NCBI GenBank assembly: GCA_028565635.1
Contig: JAOXYB010028289.1
Span: 1 to 31,438 of the forward strand
Origin: Phoronis ovalis
Lineage: Eukaryota; Phoronida; Phoronidae
Direction: 5' to 3'
Length of the DNA: 31,438 bases
Numbering within the stretch: the stretch's first letter is position 1; each line of letters opens with the position of its first letter. This document shows positions 12,772 to 23,681 of this stretch, in pieces. Position numbers and translations under genes: made by a program. The notes beneath the pieces are model-generated. The model made no database searches and was not told where the DNA came from. It saw only the letters and a program-made list of their open reading frames with translations.

Positions 12772-13244
12772 ATGCATGCGAGGAAAGTTCTAAGAGACTG
12801 TAAAGCAATAGTGTTAGGACTATTAATACTATGTTTTCTTCATATGGTGTCATCTGCATCGAAAAGACAATTTAATCTGGATAGATTTTGTAAAAGACAA
12901 TGTGCACGGGGGAGAGGAGGGAATTTATGCAAATGCAACGCAGTGCACTTTGCAGGAAAACGAGCTACAGAAGAAAATATAGAACTTAACTATGGCGGTT
13001 ATAAGATTTATCCAGAAATTCGAAAGTCTGTTCTAGAAAATATACTTAAATCCTTGCCGAATATGCAAGATAAAGACATGGAATCATCACTAGGAAAAAA
13101 TATTAAAAATGCACAACAGTTAAAATCAAGGACGACAGAATATAGTAAAAAAAGTTCTGAAGCCGAAAATAAAGTCAATAACAGTTTACAGAAAAGTGTG
13201 GACTTAATTAACAATACATCACCCAACAGGACTGGTTCAAGCAG
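12772..13244 (+). CDS. Secreted peptide precursor, exon A (candidate neuropeptide)
   Basis: The frame opens with an ATG that has A at -3 and encodes a classic signal peptide: basic residues, then AIVLGLLILCFLHMV, with likely cleavage after VSSA (residue 29). SKR follows directly, then a 29-residue segment from Q33 to A61, then GKR at 62-64. Dibasic sites on both sides, an N-terminal Gln that can cyclise and a C-terminal Gly amide donor are the hallmarks of a bioactive peptide. Cysteines sit at 40, 44, 53 and 55 (C-x3-C-x8-C-x-C), enough for two disulfides. An unusual KR lies inside the first Cys loop. The remainder (65-157) is polar, lysine- and asparagine-rich spacer with further basic sites and NNS, NNT and NRT sequons. 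CAG|GTAGGT at 13242-13250 is a strong donor, and the frame would otherwise stop at its TAG (13246-13248). I do not recognise the family. A defensin-like or venom-like secreted peptide is the alternative; the amidation site favours a neuropeptide. Confidence 0.8.
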
Positions 13245-14408
13245 GTAGGTGTATTTTTGATAAACACATTGATCCTCGGTTAAAGGCATTCTATTCTAAA
13301 TTAATTTGATTTAAATGCTGGGATGTCGATCGATTCACACCGTATTTAAGGGACGCCATGTAAATGCTTTGCAAAAGAAACCTTAGCTTTCATCATTTTG
13401 GTGATTTGGATCGTGAAAAAATAAAAACAATTACATTGTCTGGATTTGTTAAGTTATTTTTTGCGTTATTTGTTTCGTTCCATTGAAAGCTCTCTCCCAG
13501 CCTATTTTACAATCTTTAAATCAATTTATTACTTATAAGAATCAGTTGTAAAGTGAGAAGAGCAATACTACTTCATATTTTGCATTGTAGCTGAATTAAA
13601 AATGTTATCAGTGAATTTATTGCAAGTACGTTATTTTTAATTATCCTTAACACGTCTAACATTAGCGACAACCTGTTGGGAAGAGCGGAAAGGCATTACC
13701 AAATAAATCGTGTTTTAAAACTGTATTTTCAAAAAAAGAAAAAAAATTAAGGTACATTTCTTACTCATTTCGTTTAAAAGTACCCAGAGCATTACTGTGT
13801 GAGCACATATATAAATGATCACACTTTATTTCGGCATTTGGTTATTTTTATAGATTTTACACAAATATATTACTGTAGATGAGCTCTGTACTAATGAGAG
13901 TTTTGCTTGTTATAAACGATATTTTTAAAATTCCCCTTTCCCTTAATGGTATGAGGAGGAGTGTTGTAGACTCGACATGTTGAACTGTTCTTTCATTTCC
14001 TTTCACACCTGCTTTTTCCCCCAGGGGACTGTCTTAGTCTCGTGTGATAGAAATTATTTTTTTAATTCGTGAAACTGTTAGAATACTATCATGTAATTGG
14101 CTGTTCTAAGATACATCCTGGTCACGATTTCTTACTAGGTACATTAGAAAACTGCTCCTCTAGAAATTATGATAGTGGTTACCACCATAGCAGAAAACGG
14201 GCTCGTTCAATCTTTCTTGGCCAATTATTTGTTTTGCAAATTAAGTTAGTGTGGCCAATTGTTTGTTCAGCAATCACTGTGCATTATAAGAACGAACCCC
14301 GGTTCCTATCGTATGAACCTCATATGCGCACCAAACGTTTTTAGTTTACATGTATTAAACATCAAACATGGTAGCATGTTCTCATACTTACAAACTTCTG
14401 TTTTGCAG
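13245..14408 (+). other. Intron of the peptide-precursor gene
   Basis: A 1,164-bp interval bounded by GTAGGT and a pyrimidine-rich TTCTGTTTTGCAG. It contains a 91-codon open frame (14069-14344) without recognisable features. Two direct copies of GGCCAATTNTTTGTT lie 34 bp apart (14219 and 14253). Confidence 0.6.
14219..14274. repeat. Two CCAAT-containing direct repeats, 34 bp apart
   Basis: GGCCAATTATTTGTT at 14219 and GGCCAATTGTTTGTT at 14253 differ at one position over 15 bp. Each holds a CCAAT core. They lie in the inferred intron of the peptide gene. They may be a short degenerate repeat or a paired CCAAT element; no promoter context is otherwise visible. Confidence 0.45.
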
Positions 14409-14523
14409 GACATCAAGAAGAAGCTTATTATTACGTAACCTTATCCAAGTAATCCGTGAATCATTTTGTGTAAAAAAAACCTATTCGAGTCGTGTAACAG
14501 AATCATTACCATTAGCTATGTGA
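14409..14523 (+). CDS. Secreted peptide precursor, exon B (C-terminus)
   Basis: After the acceptor at 14408 the frame set by exon A (two bases of a split Arg codon) stays open for 37 codons and ends at TGA 14521-14523. Joined to exon A this gives a 195-residue precursor. The segment begins TSRRSLLLRNL, so it adds a dibasic RR site. It also contains a short hydrophobic stretch, one further cysteine and a KK. The phase match and good acceptor support the join; an open run of this length by chance is roughly a one-in-ten to one-in-twenty event. There could be other splice forms or an unspliced 158-residue product. A candidate polyadenylation signal follows at 14877. Confidence 0.55.
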
Positions 14524-14876
14524 TTGTGAAATAGATATCTCGAATACGTCGCGTAAAAATTGAAAATCTCTACATATAGCCTCAACCGGGGCGTCAACAT
14601 TACCTGCGCTGGCCTTGTACAGCAAATTTCAAGCAATTTTTGTTACCATACCAACTTGATCTTATAGCAAGATAATTCATCAGTTTCTGTTTTCGATTCG
14701 TAGCAGCAGATGACGAATCCTCTATAGCATGAGAGTTGAAGAAAAAAAATTTAATATTAGAGGATCATGCCCTCAGTAGACCCTCGAAATCGGTTACCTG
14801 AATGGGTGATCAGGCGTACTTATGTATGTATAATGCATGGTTAATGTCAGAAGCAGGTGTCAGAAGCACACTGAAC

Positions 14877-14882
14877 AATAAA
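14877..14882 (+). terminator. Candidate polyadenylation signal AATAAA
   Basis: AATAAA about 355 nt after the stop codon of the inferred exon B, a reasonable 3' UTR length. No cleavage site can be read from the sequence. AT-rich DNA yields this hexamer often, so this is only a candidate. Confidence 0.3.
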
Positions 14883-17078
14883 CGCCGTTGGCGTACAAAT
14901 TAGGCTAATGCCATTTACTGTGGTAAGATTAGCAGCCTGTGACAGTTCGTTACGCAATGTAATAAGCTAAATTATGATTTTCTGAACGGGTGCTAATTGC
15001 CCGGTTACTGTACCGGTAAAAACCATTGGAGAACCCCCTGCCAGTTTCTGGGACATATGTTGACTACTACGTGCCTTCTAGACTTCCGAAGCAACAGGGG
15101 GACGTTATACATACTTGATGGCTGCACGCTAGGTGAAAACTCTATATTACAACATGTATTTTAAATTAAGTTATTAATATCGAAATTGAATATTATGTCA
15201 CCGGTGTATATGATACATAAACATACGTACGTGTATGGTATATAGCCTCTGTTATCACTTTGTTCTTGTGTGTTAAAGTTTAATACCTTATTAGAATCTT
15301 TCACCATGTCATGTATGTAATGTCAAGATTTTCAAGTGTCATGAGTACTTACTCAATTATGAAATTGTCTTGTACAGGTTGTTCATATATGTTATTGTGG
15401 AATCCTGGTGAAACAAAGCCTTTTGTTGATTTCAGTTTTAGACCATTTATAACAGATATCACATTGAAAGCAAACTGTTTGATAATTTGGAGGCCCTCCT
15501 TAAAATTAATAGGTCGAGTATTCGTAAAGACAAATTAATTTCAGAAGTACGCGTTATACATGTACTATACGTAAGCTAACAGTATTAGTGCATTGCTTAT
15601 ACGCAAAATGAAACTCTTATGTCTAGATAAGTTGTCAAAATAAATTAATTAAGCTATATATTTTTGCTGTGCCAGCATGCATTTGTTAATTACAAGCGGA
15701 ATGGTACAAGGAAAAAATAATTTATTTAAAATAAAATATATTCTTTTTAGATAATTGGAAACACTTTGTAGGCGCTTTATTTCCAAATATCAAAAGAAAA
15801 ATATACGTAGCGTTGCAAGATCTTATTGTTAAACCCAATTTTTCATCCTGGAATCACCTGATCGAATCTCATAATAAAAATGGTCGAACAGCCGTTTCAA
15901 GATAAGTGTTTCACCACAAAAGTCATTTGAAAGACGGCCGCCAGTGGCTACTACAATATATTTATGAGCTGAATACAACTTTCAAATAACTTTAAGGAAA
16001 TTGACAATGACATTACATGTACCTGAGAAATGTAGCCCCATATAATCAAGCACCATTATAGGTTGTACCGTATGGGCTTTGGTAAGGTAACTGATTTGTT
16101 TTAATGGCGGAAAAATTGGGAAACCAAACGAATCGTGTCTCAATTAATGTTCACTGAAATGTTTTATTTAAAGCAAACGTATGTTTGACTTGCTTACCAA
16201 TAACATCTCAACGCTATTTTTGCCCACCCTCATAGGTACAACCATAGGCATGATGAACAGTAAGGCAAGGATGCTACTAGTCATTAACAGTCTTAAAAAA
16301 TAATCAAAATGCCTTGTGTTAGTTAGTATTAAATAAATGTATTGCATTAATGGCTTTTTACAGCATAATTAAGACAAACTGCTATAATACCATGTAATAA
16401 GAAACAAATGAACAAACACATAAATTGATATTAGCTCTTTTTAAAATACTGTTCAAACATTCGCATAAAGCTGGAGGGCATAATTTTTCTTTTTATATGA
16501 ATCGGAAATAAATTGATTTAAGTTATCCGTTAGAAATATTACTTAAACTCTAAATATCAGCAAGTGATGTGTTTTCAGTAATACATTAATAAAGTACATT
16601 TTCCTTTCCCCTATTAATACATGTTCCGTATAGCACGCAATCATGGTTTGGTATCCACATCCGTGCGTGTTTTTCAAAATATATAATCGCCCACTAACTG
16701 AAGAAGTGATTATTTGCAGACGGAGAAGGAGATCATTTGGTAAAGCTTGGTGCTAGTAAAAGCTATATAGGTTTTTTACTGCGAAGTCATTTCATAATAG
16801 CTTAGTTTAGCTATTTTTTTAATTACTACAAGTAAAATTTTATGAAAGTTTGTATAATGATACCCTATAGTTTAGAATATCTGCTAGGTCTGTTATTTCA
16901 ATAATTTTTAAATAATGAATATCAATAAATCTAAACTGCAACAGCAACGACACAGTACAGTTAGAAGATCGTCATTTATAAGTGGCTCGATTCACATCTA
17001 TGCGGTTGCCAATTTGCATATTCTCTTCTGGAAATTACATAATATTTCTTTTCATTATGATAGGTGGCATACGCAGGA
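14883..17078. other. Non-coding stretch, no gene recognised
   Basis: AT-rich DNA with a few moderately GC-rich islands around 14990-15130. The open frame at 15311-15538 (75 codons) has no recognisable domain. I see no supported exon. Confidence 0.5.
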
Positions 17079-17153
17079 TTATTTCAGGTAAACTTGCCAA
17101 ATAGGCATCTCAAAGAAAACCATATGTGAGACACCTATTCCCAACCTGAATAA
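17079..17153. other. 75-nt imperfect hairpin, pre-miRNA-sized
   Basis: Two stem blocks pair in nested order. TTATTTCAGGT (17079-17089) pairs with ACCTGAATAA (17144-17153) with one bulge. AATAGGCATCTCA (17100-17112) pairs with TGAGACACCTATT (17127-17139) at 11 of 13 positions, around a 14-nt loop. The internal loop between the blocks is asymmetric (10 against 4 nt), which weakens a Dicer-substrate reading. It may be a remnant inverted repeat. Confidence 0.4.
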
Positions 17154-17803
17154 TAAGGGCTTGCATGAGTATAACACATTATATGTTTGCCCCGTCGTTT
17201 GTCCTCTTAGCATTCTCAATTCCAAGACTAAGTAAAGCATAAACTAAACGTACTACCGGGTCAGCTACTGGGTAAAAGTAATGGATTCATAGAAACTGAA
17301 ACAAGGTATAGCACAAAAACAAAATAAAACCGTCATGCACATGACACTCAACTACGTCATGATGTCAAGGAGAGACAACAGATACACAATTAATTGGACT
17401 GAAGATTTTAATCATGTTTGCTTGATTTAGTTTTTATTTCAATCTTTACGTCATAACATTTGCATACTCTAACGGGCATCTTATTTTTGCTGCGGTGCCA
17501 CTGCATATTTAAGATCTTGTTTCGCAAGTGCAAACGATGAAGAAATTCTTCAGCCACGTAAAACTACATGCATCATTGACTAACGGCCGAACTAATGGCA
17601 TTGATGTTATACACCAGTAGGGTCAGTATAGGGGTCAATAGCTAAATCCCTGTACCTATCCGTATCCCACAGTACTTAACAAAGAAATAAGTAACGACTC
17701 CTGTGTATAATGGTCAAGTGGATGTAGAGTTAACCTCTCGTTTTGTGAAGAGTTGTTCATAGATCAGGTGTTCATGAGGGTATTCATGGTCAGAAATCCA
17801 AGG

Positions 17804-17940
17804 GCACTCACTCAAATAAAATATAGGTAATCACGCTCGTTAATAAAAACTCGTTTTTGAGGACCAGGCGCCTAATGCACGTTACGCGTTTAGAGTATAA
17901 CTAGAAAATCAACAATTTCGACCAAAAAGGTGTGGTATAC
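17804..17940. mobile_element. Partial second copy of the 2-kb fold-back element
   Basis: This segment is a diverged reverse complement of about 2375-2508. It shares ACTCAAATAAAAT, the GCTCGTTAATAAAAAC block, CCAGGCGC, GTTACGCGTTTAG, AAAATCAACA and ACCAAAAAGG in the same order. Only one inner arm plus adjacent sequence is recognisable; the other arm is missing or too diverged. It establishes the element as a dispersed family in this genome. Confidence 0.8.
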
Positions 17941-19925
17941 TTATTTGTTATTACAAAAACAATAATTTTATTACCTAATTGTACATTCAAAAGTTTTTAG
18001 CATTTGTTTTCATGTTGAAATAATTAAAAATTAAACTCTCAAATATAATCCAATGCTGTGTCTTGTCAGGTATATGGATCTGATAGCACATAGTCATAAA
18101 CGTAATTTTCTTTTTCTGTATTTCTAATTTTCTATCTTTGCATTACTTATATAAATATGCTAGGGGGTAATTAATGCCATCAAACAGCAACGTAGTACAT
18201 AATGCTAAGAAATCCCCACTGTGTTCAAAGTATACGTACAATTAGGCTTATAACTCGGTAATTAAAAAGTAACTTTCATGTAACTTTAACTAGTATACTT
18301 ATGTCATTCTAATTAATACCGCTTCCTACGCAAAGCCGTATTTTTGCAAAGAGTAGTAATTTTGTCTTGAGCATAAGAATGAGAATAAATTCGTATTGTT
18401 GACTAATTCCAATTACTTTTTATTCACGTTGGTACTATACTACGAGCCTATATTAACAACATCAGATACTAATTAGCCAGCAGCTACGGAGAGAGAAAAG
18501 AAGTGTAATCGATTTCTTAATTTTCGTTTGTATAAAACGTATACATTATGACAACGTATCATACCTAACAAGTTGCAAATATACAGTGATAGATAAAAAG
18601 GGGCATAAAGTGCAGCAAGCTTGATATTTTTTTTATGTCACTTTTGTATTAAGTGGCGTCAGTGCGATAAAATTCTCTGTTTTGCTTAGAATGACAGTTT
18701 CACGGTTCCATATGGAATTTGGACCAAATAATACGGCAACTATCAGGGTTACACTATTGTGCAAAAATATTTTTAAGCTTCTTTTGATATTTTAATGAAA
18801 GCTAAGAAGTAGAACAACTGTATTGTTAGTATATGGAATTTTAATAACATGTACTAGTATAATTCTATTGCGGTGATCAAATGGACAACACGTAGATTTA
18901 AAAGAGAAGTTTGTAAAACAGTTGCTTGAACTAGAAATTGTAAAATGCATAGCATTAGACGATTTATTGCGCAGACATGATTTTCTTTTTTTCCAATTCA
19001 ATTCAGTTTATGCTCAAAAAAAAGCCTGTTAAGGCCACAAGAGATATTACAATTAAATTCAGATATAAAAAGAAGCCTCAAAAGGAGACTAAAAGGTAAC
19101 AAATAACATTAAAAAAGAAAATAATAAATGCAAAAACTATAACATGTCAATAATTAAAAACATGTAAATTAATAAATTTACAATTCTCTAAACAGAAAAT
19201 CTGGTTGCGGCACACAGTCGACAAATTTACAACTATTCAATAGGAATTTATAATTTTTGTCAGCTCCACAAAAGTGAGAGTTAACTCTAACACAGAGGCA
19301 TGAATTTTTTTACAGTTATGCAAATGCTCTGGCGTTTCCTTCCGGTTTCTTTTGGGTGACTTTGCCCCTGCTTTGCCTCACCAACAGAGGCGGCAGACAC
19401 TTTTAGAAACGGCACCGATAGGTAGCGGCACATGCTACATGAATATGAAACATGGGCATATGAATCCGTCATGTTGATTTGGTGTCGTCTGCTTTTGTGA
19501 AGATAACGCAATGATTAAGGAGACAACTTTTGTAATCAGAATAAACCAAAACTGTCGAGGAGAAAAATAACTGAAAGGCTTGCAAGTACATGAGCAACAA
19601 AGAACATATTATTTGCATGTTATGGTATGCCTTATGCCCGTTATGCCTATTTTATGGCCACGAGGCATGCATGAACAACTAGTACAAGTATTAGGCCTAA
19701 CTTATTTTATGCCTTATGGAGCCTTGGACTTAATAGAGGTAAATTTCAAAGTTTAGTAATAAAATGCCGTAGCTCATAATATTGACCTGTGGTACCTTGT
19801 CATTGGAACGTTTAAAAAAAATATGGGAAAACGGCCATTAGATCCATTGATTGATTCATTTATTAGTTTTTACATTGTATTAAATAAAAACTAAGACAAT
19901 ATAAGTTATAGGCTAACAGGCCTGC
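17941..19925. other. Non-coding stretch, no gene recognised
   Basis: AT-rich sequence without a supported gene. Around 19620-19735 the word TTATGCC/TATGCCT recurs several times, giving a cryptically repetitive patch. Open frames on the minus strand at 18792-19001 and 19287-19511 are short and featureless. Confidence 0.5.
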
Positions 19926-20092
19926 CTACAAGCGTGGACTCGAATCGCCAATCCTCACTCGTGCGCCTATTTCGTGCCATGCGACTTGCGAGCACTTTTT
20001 CCGGTTTTCACACTCGAACAGTCATTTTCCTGTCACTCGCGCAAATTGCCGGAAACTGGAACAGATATCCGAAGACTCGAACAGCAGGTAAA
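19926..20092 (+). promoter_or_regulatory. CpG-dense segment ending in a donor-like site
   Basis: About 15 CpGs fall within roughly 150 bp, against a background that is nearly CpG-free. The segment ends in CAG|GTAAAT at 20085-20093, a reasonable plus-strand splice donor. ACTCGAACAG occurs twice (about 20013 and 20075). There is no long open frame, so a non-coding first exon with promoter is the attractive reading. A CpG-preserving repeat is the alternative. No matching downstream plus-strand exon is recognised before the opposite-strand ACVR2 gene. Confidence 0.35.
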
Positions 20093-20891
20093 TAATAACA
20101 GCAAAATAAATACTAAATAGATAGGAAATTAACATGTCTCCTCAAAAGATCCAGTGTATGACATGCCCGGATGACATGGCAGTGACACTGAGACTCAAAT
20201 TATTTTACGTGTGCGTACATAGTCATATATCGCACTAGAACGTTGTTTTAGTGCAATTAACAGCTCTTCTCGGCATTTTAAGAAGTTTTACCAGTTATGC
20301 TCTCTTCCGATGAAGTACTAAATACTGGTTTGTGACAGGGCGAGTAACTCAGATTTTTCTGATGTCATCAACTGAAAATTGAACTGAATTGCATGAGGTT
20401 CTAAAGCACGGAGTAGATCATTCATGCAACGCGAGTGTACACGAAAACAATTCCACATTTAATGACCATTCAGCCTATTCATGTACTTGAATTGTATTCA
20501 GAGGGAAAGGGACAAACTGATTTTCCTACATGTGTTCATTTTATTATTGTGCGGTGGGATTCATCAAATTTATTTCGGTCTGTACAATGTGATAAACGTT
20601 TAATTTTTGTGTTTTAGGGTTGCAATAATCATTGTTTATGCAATCATCAGGTTATCATGTTTTACTTCTAATCTATGCAACAAGATTGGACCCTTTCTTC
20701 TATCCCTCCATTTCCGTCTCAGATACACTATTATGCCGATTGAAAGTATAACTCTGTCCATCACAGACACTTGGAGTCCATTCCGAATGACTGTTCAATG
20801 TAATTATATATATCTTCTTAGGAGTGTACAACCTGTTTATGAATAGTTACTAAGTATTGTTAAGGTGGGAAAGGGTAGTATTATTTTCAAT
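20093..20891. other. Intergenic stretch, no gene recognised
   Basis: Two short plus-strand open frames (20435-20617 and 20607-20846) overlap here without any recognisable domain. Nothing else is supported. Confidence 0.5.
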
Positions 20892-23480
20892 TTTATTTCC
20901 TTTGCTTTGAGCTGCAGTTACTACCCCCTCCCCCCCATTTCCCTCCTCGATATCACATCACAAGATATTTCTGATGTCATTTTACTGCATCACAAACCAG
21001 TATTTTGTATATACAGCATAACTCGGAAACCTACTGTAACGATAGCTGATTATTGTTAGTGATTTGACATTTTTAACATACAGATGTAGAAATCACGACA
21101 TTACAGCAGAGCAGTAAAACATAAGTCATATTAATACTATATGTGTTATTATATTTACATTGTATAATATAGTCACAATCCATCCTTCATAAGCTGCACA
21201 ATGAAGGGCAACAGAGGTACAATTTGCAGCACACATACCTGAAAATAACAGGACTGGATATTTTCAGCAGATTTACACCGAGACAACTAAAATTAACATC
21301 AAAATTATAATTTTCTTACACTAGTTGAAATAAATATGCATTTTGAGGTCCTAGTTCTTATATGTTAGGGACAGCACAATGAGGTATATTATAACAGTGA
21401 TATCACTTCACCAAATGATCGATCATTTAAGCACTAGAACATACATGCTCATTTCAACAGTTGCAAAACAATACTCCTGCTTTAAATCGGGCAATTTCTA
21501 TTCTGTTAAAATCAGTTTCCTATTTGCTACCAATCATTTAAATATCTGACAAGGAATACAGCAGTATGTACATGTAAGGTACACAAGTACACTTCTAACT
21601 ATTGTTTATAAACATATCCTATGGTTTAAAATGTATATACATACACAAATGCCAACAAATAGAACAGGCACATAAATGACGATGAACTTACAAAAGTAAG
21701 CCGGTCATAACTGCTATCGAGTGTCCTCGATCAAAAATGCTGTACACCAGTTTATGGCCCATTGTACAACCTACACATATGAACTGTAATCGAATTCATT
21801 ATTATAAACTCCTCAATACCAGGCTACTAGAAATCATCATGGGCCATTTGTATAATTTTACATTTGTATTTACAACTTGCCAAACAAAACAAATTTGGGC
21901 CTGGGTGTGGACATTTCTTTTAATGGTGTCTGTTCAATAAAATTGGGTAAAAATACATGAATTATAATCAGCAAACTGTATTTTTTCAGATTCTCACTGG
22001 TAAAATAGTGAGTTACACTGCTTAAATAAATATCTAGTACATGCTACATGTATCCTTAAACAATACAATTTTTTTTTGCTTTCAATTGAAGCTAAAGACT
22101 AATTTACATGATTCTGTGGCAGCAGCCCAATCAAATTATTTCCATGAACTTCAATTTCAATATTAACAAGGTGAATGTACAAAACACTAATCCCTTTGCT
22201 GTATGCTATGGGTTAAAACCAAAAACTCCTTGCTAGATTTTTGTGGTACATCAAAACTTACACAATACAAGCAAAATCAACCGATTTTCTAAAACTTTTA
22301 ATACTGCATTTCCCAATGATACAGCTTCACATTTAAAATTCATTAATTTACATACAGATTTTGTCTTTATAAATTTGCACATGGATTGACATCTCAGACT
22401 ATCATTATTTTTCTAAATTTAATTTGAGGTATTTGGCCAGACTACAAAGTTAAAGAATATAAAATGCATTCAGAAATATTATAGTTAAGCCTTAAAAATT
22501 TAAAGTGAAACCATGTATTAATAATACACATTCTGTCTATGATAATACAATAAAAGAAATTTATACAAAATATTTTCTGCTCTATTCTTCACAGGTCTAT
22601 ATAATTCACTGGATATATGCATCAATGATTAATTTACAGATCACTTACATCCCCCTCCCTCTTTAGTATTTAACAACACTTGCACATGTTGTGTGGCCAG
22701 CTATATTAACCACATCCAAACTTGTTATCAAGCATTCACTATTTCTTTCCATGTTGCACCGAAATATCTGGCAAAACATTCCAATTATCTAAGATTTCTC
22801 TTGCATTTAGTGGAGATAAATGTTCATGCTTCACTAAAGACTTCATATTCAAGGTGAGTAAAAAGCAGAATCTTAAGAATTTTAAAATCTAATGAAATCT
22901 TAGATAATTCTAATGCTCCATGGGATACTTCATATAATGTGAAATCTGCCAAGAGGAATAGGACAATATTTTCAAATTGTGATTTCTTCACTGGGGGTTG
23001 CCGAATATGTTTTTTCCTCCACAACTTTACTATCAATTATTACCAGCGTGTTCAGTTGTATAATGAAGAAATAATTTCTTGTTTCCATTTTGACAGCTTC
23101 ACAAACAAAGACTTGCACATTTCAAGTTGCAACTTTCAGATGCGAGTTGCTCTGGTGGATTTATCAAGCGACTTGTTTTAGTATATCATGCCTTTTTTGG
23201 AACCATGTTGTATTATTTAATAAGGGATTCTTGGAATATTTTACCACACAAAAGGAACTGTCTTGTCTCTTTTTTTAAACAAAGTTCCTCATACAACTTA
23301 CACCATTTAATTCTTTCTAACGATATATGAATGCTTCGTACTATACATGATAACTCTCTGTCTTCTCTGAGCAGGGTGTTTTTAATATTTACCTGTTATT
23401 AAAGTTTATTTTCATTTAATGCAACACCCAATGTCAATATTATTGTATAAACTTTGTAATATTCCTGGACATCTTGAAGT
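20892..23480 (-). other. Downstream flank and probable 3' UTR of ACVR2
   Basis: The ACVR2 stop codon lies at 23483-23481. Minus-strand AATAAA hexamers occur only about 75 nt downstream (23410-23405) and again at about 20897-20892. The first would give a very short 3' UTR, the second one of about 2.6 kb. The stretch is AT-rich with many short open frames on both strands and no supported gene. Where the transcript ends cannot be decided from sequence. Confidence 0.4.
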
Positions 23481-23681
23481 CTAAAGCGATGACTCAACCT
23501 CCGTCACAGATTGTGTATTAGTGTCTATGAGCAACGGAGTTGTTGAGTTTGAGGTAATATTTATAGTTGAGTTTGTTTTTATTATCTGTGATATCCTTTC
23601 TTCAACACAGCCGGAGGATAACCGGGCCTCTGCATCATGATCCCAACACTCGTCCATTGTGTCACATAATGCTTGAATGCC
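23481..23681 (-). CDS. ACVR2: ACVR2 final coding exon (kinase C-end, tail)
   Basis: Follows a TTTCAG acceptor at 23683-23682 in phase 0 and encodes residues 447-512. It contains the C-lobe end with [15 protein letters not shown], including the conserved Arg of kinase subdomain XI (R466). A Ser/Thr/Asn-rich variable linker (about 482-505) follows, then the tail EVESSL and a TAG stop. The last four residues ESSL match vertebrate ACVR2A and form a class I PDZ ligand (Ser at -2, Leu at 0). Confidence 0.96.
   Translation of the reverse strand, partial: GIQALCDTMDECWDHDAEARLSSGCVEERISQIIKTNSTINITSNSTTPLLIDTNTQSVTEVESSL

Noticed and set aside
14069-14344. 91-codon frame with an RKRAR cluster, inside the peptide-gene intron
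   Set aside because: No signal peptide or domain; better explained as intron between well-phased splice sites.
20435-21059. Three consecutive plus-strand open frames
   Set aside because: Different frames, no splice joins, no domains; likely chance in AT/pyrimidine-rich DNA.
22824-23330. Overlapping frames on both strands downstream of ACVR2
   Set aside because: They lie in the probable 3' UTR or flank, overlap one another and have no features.
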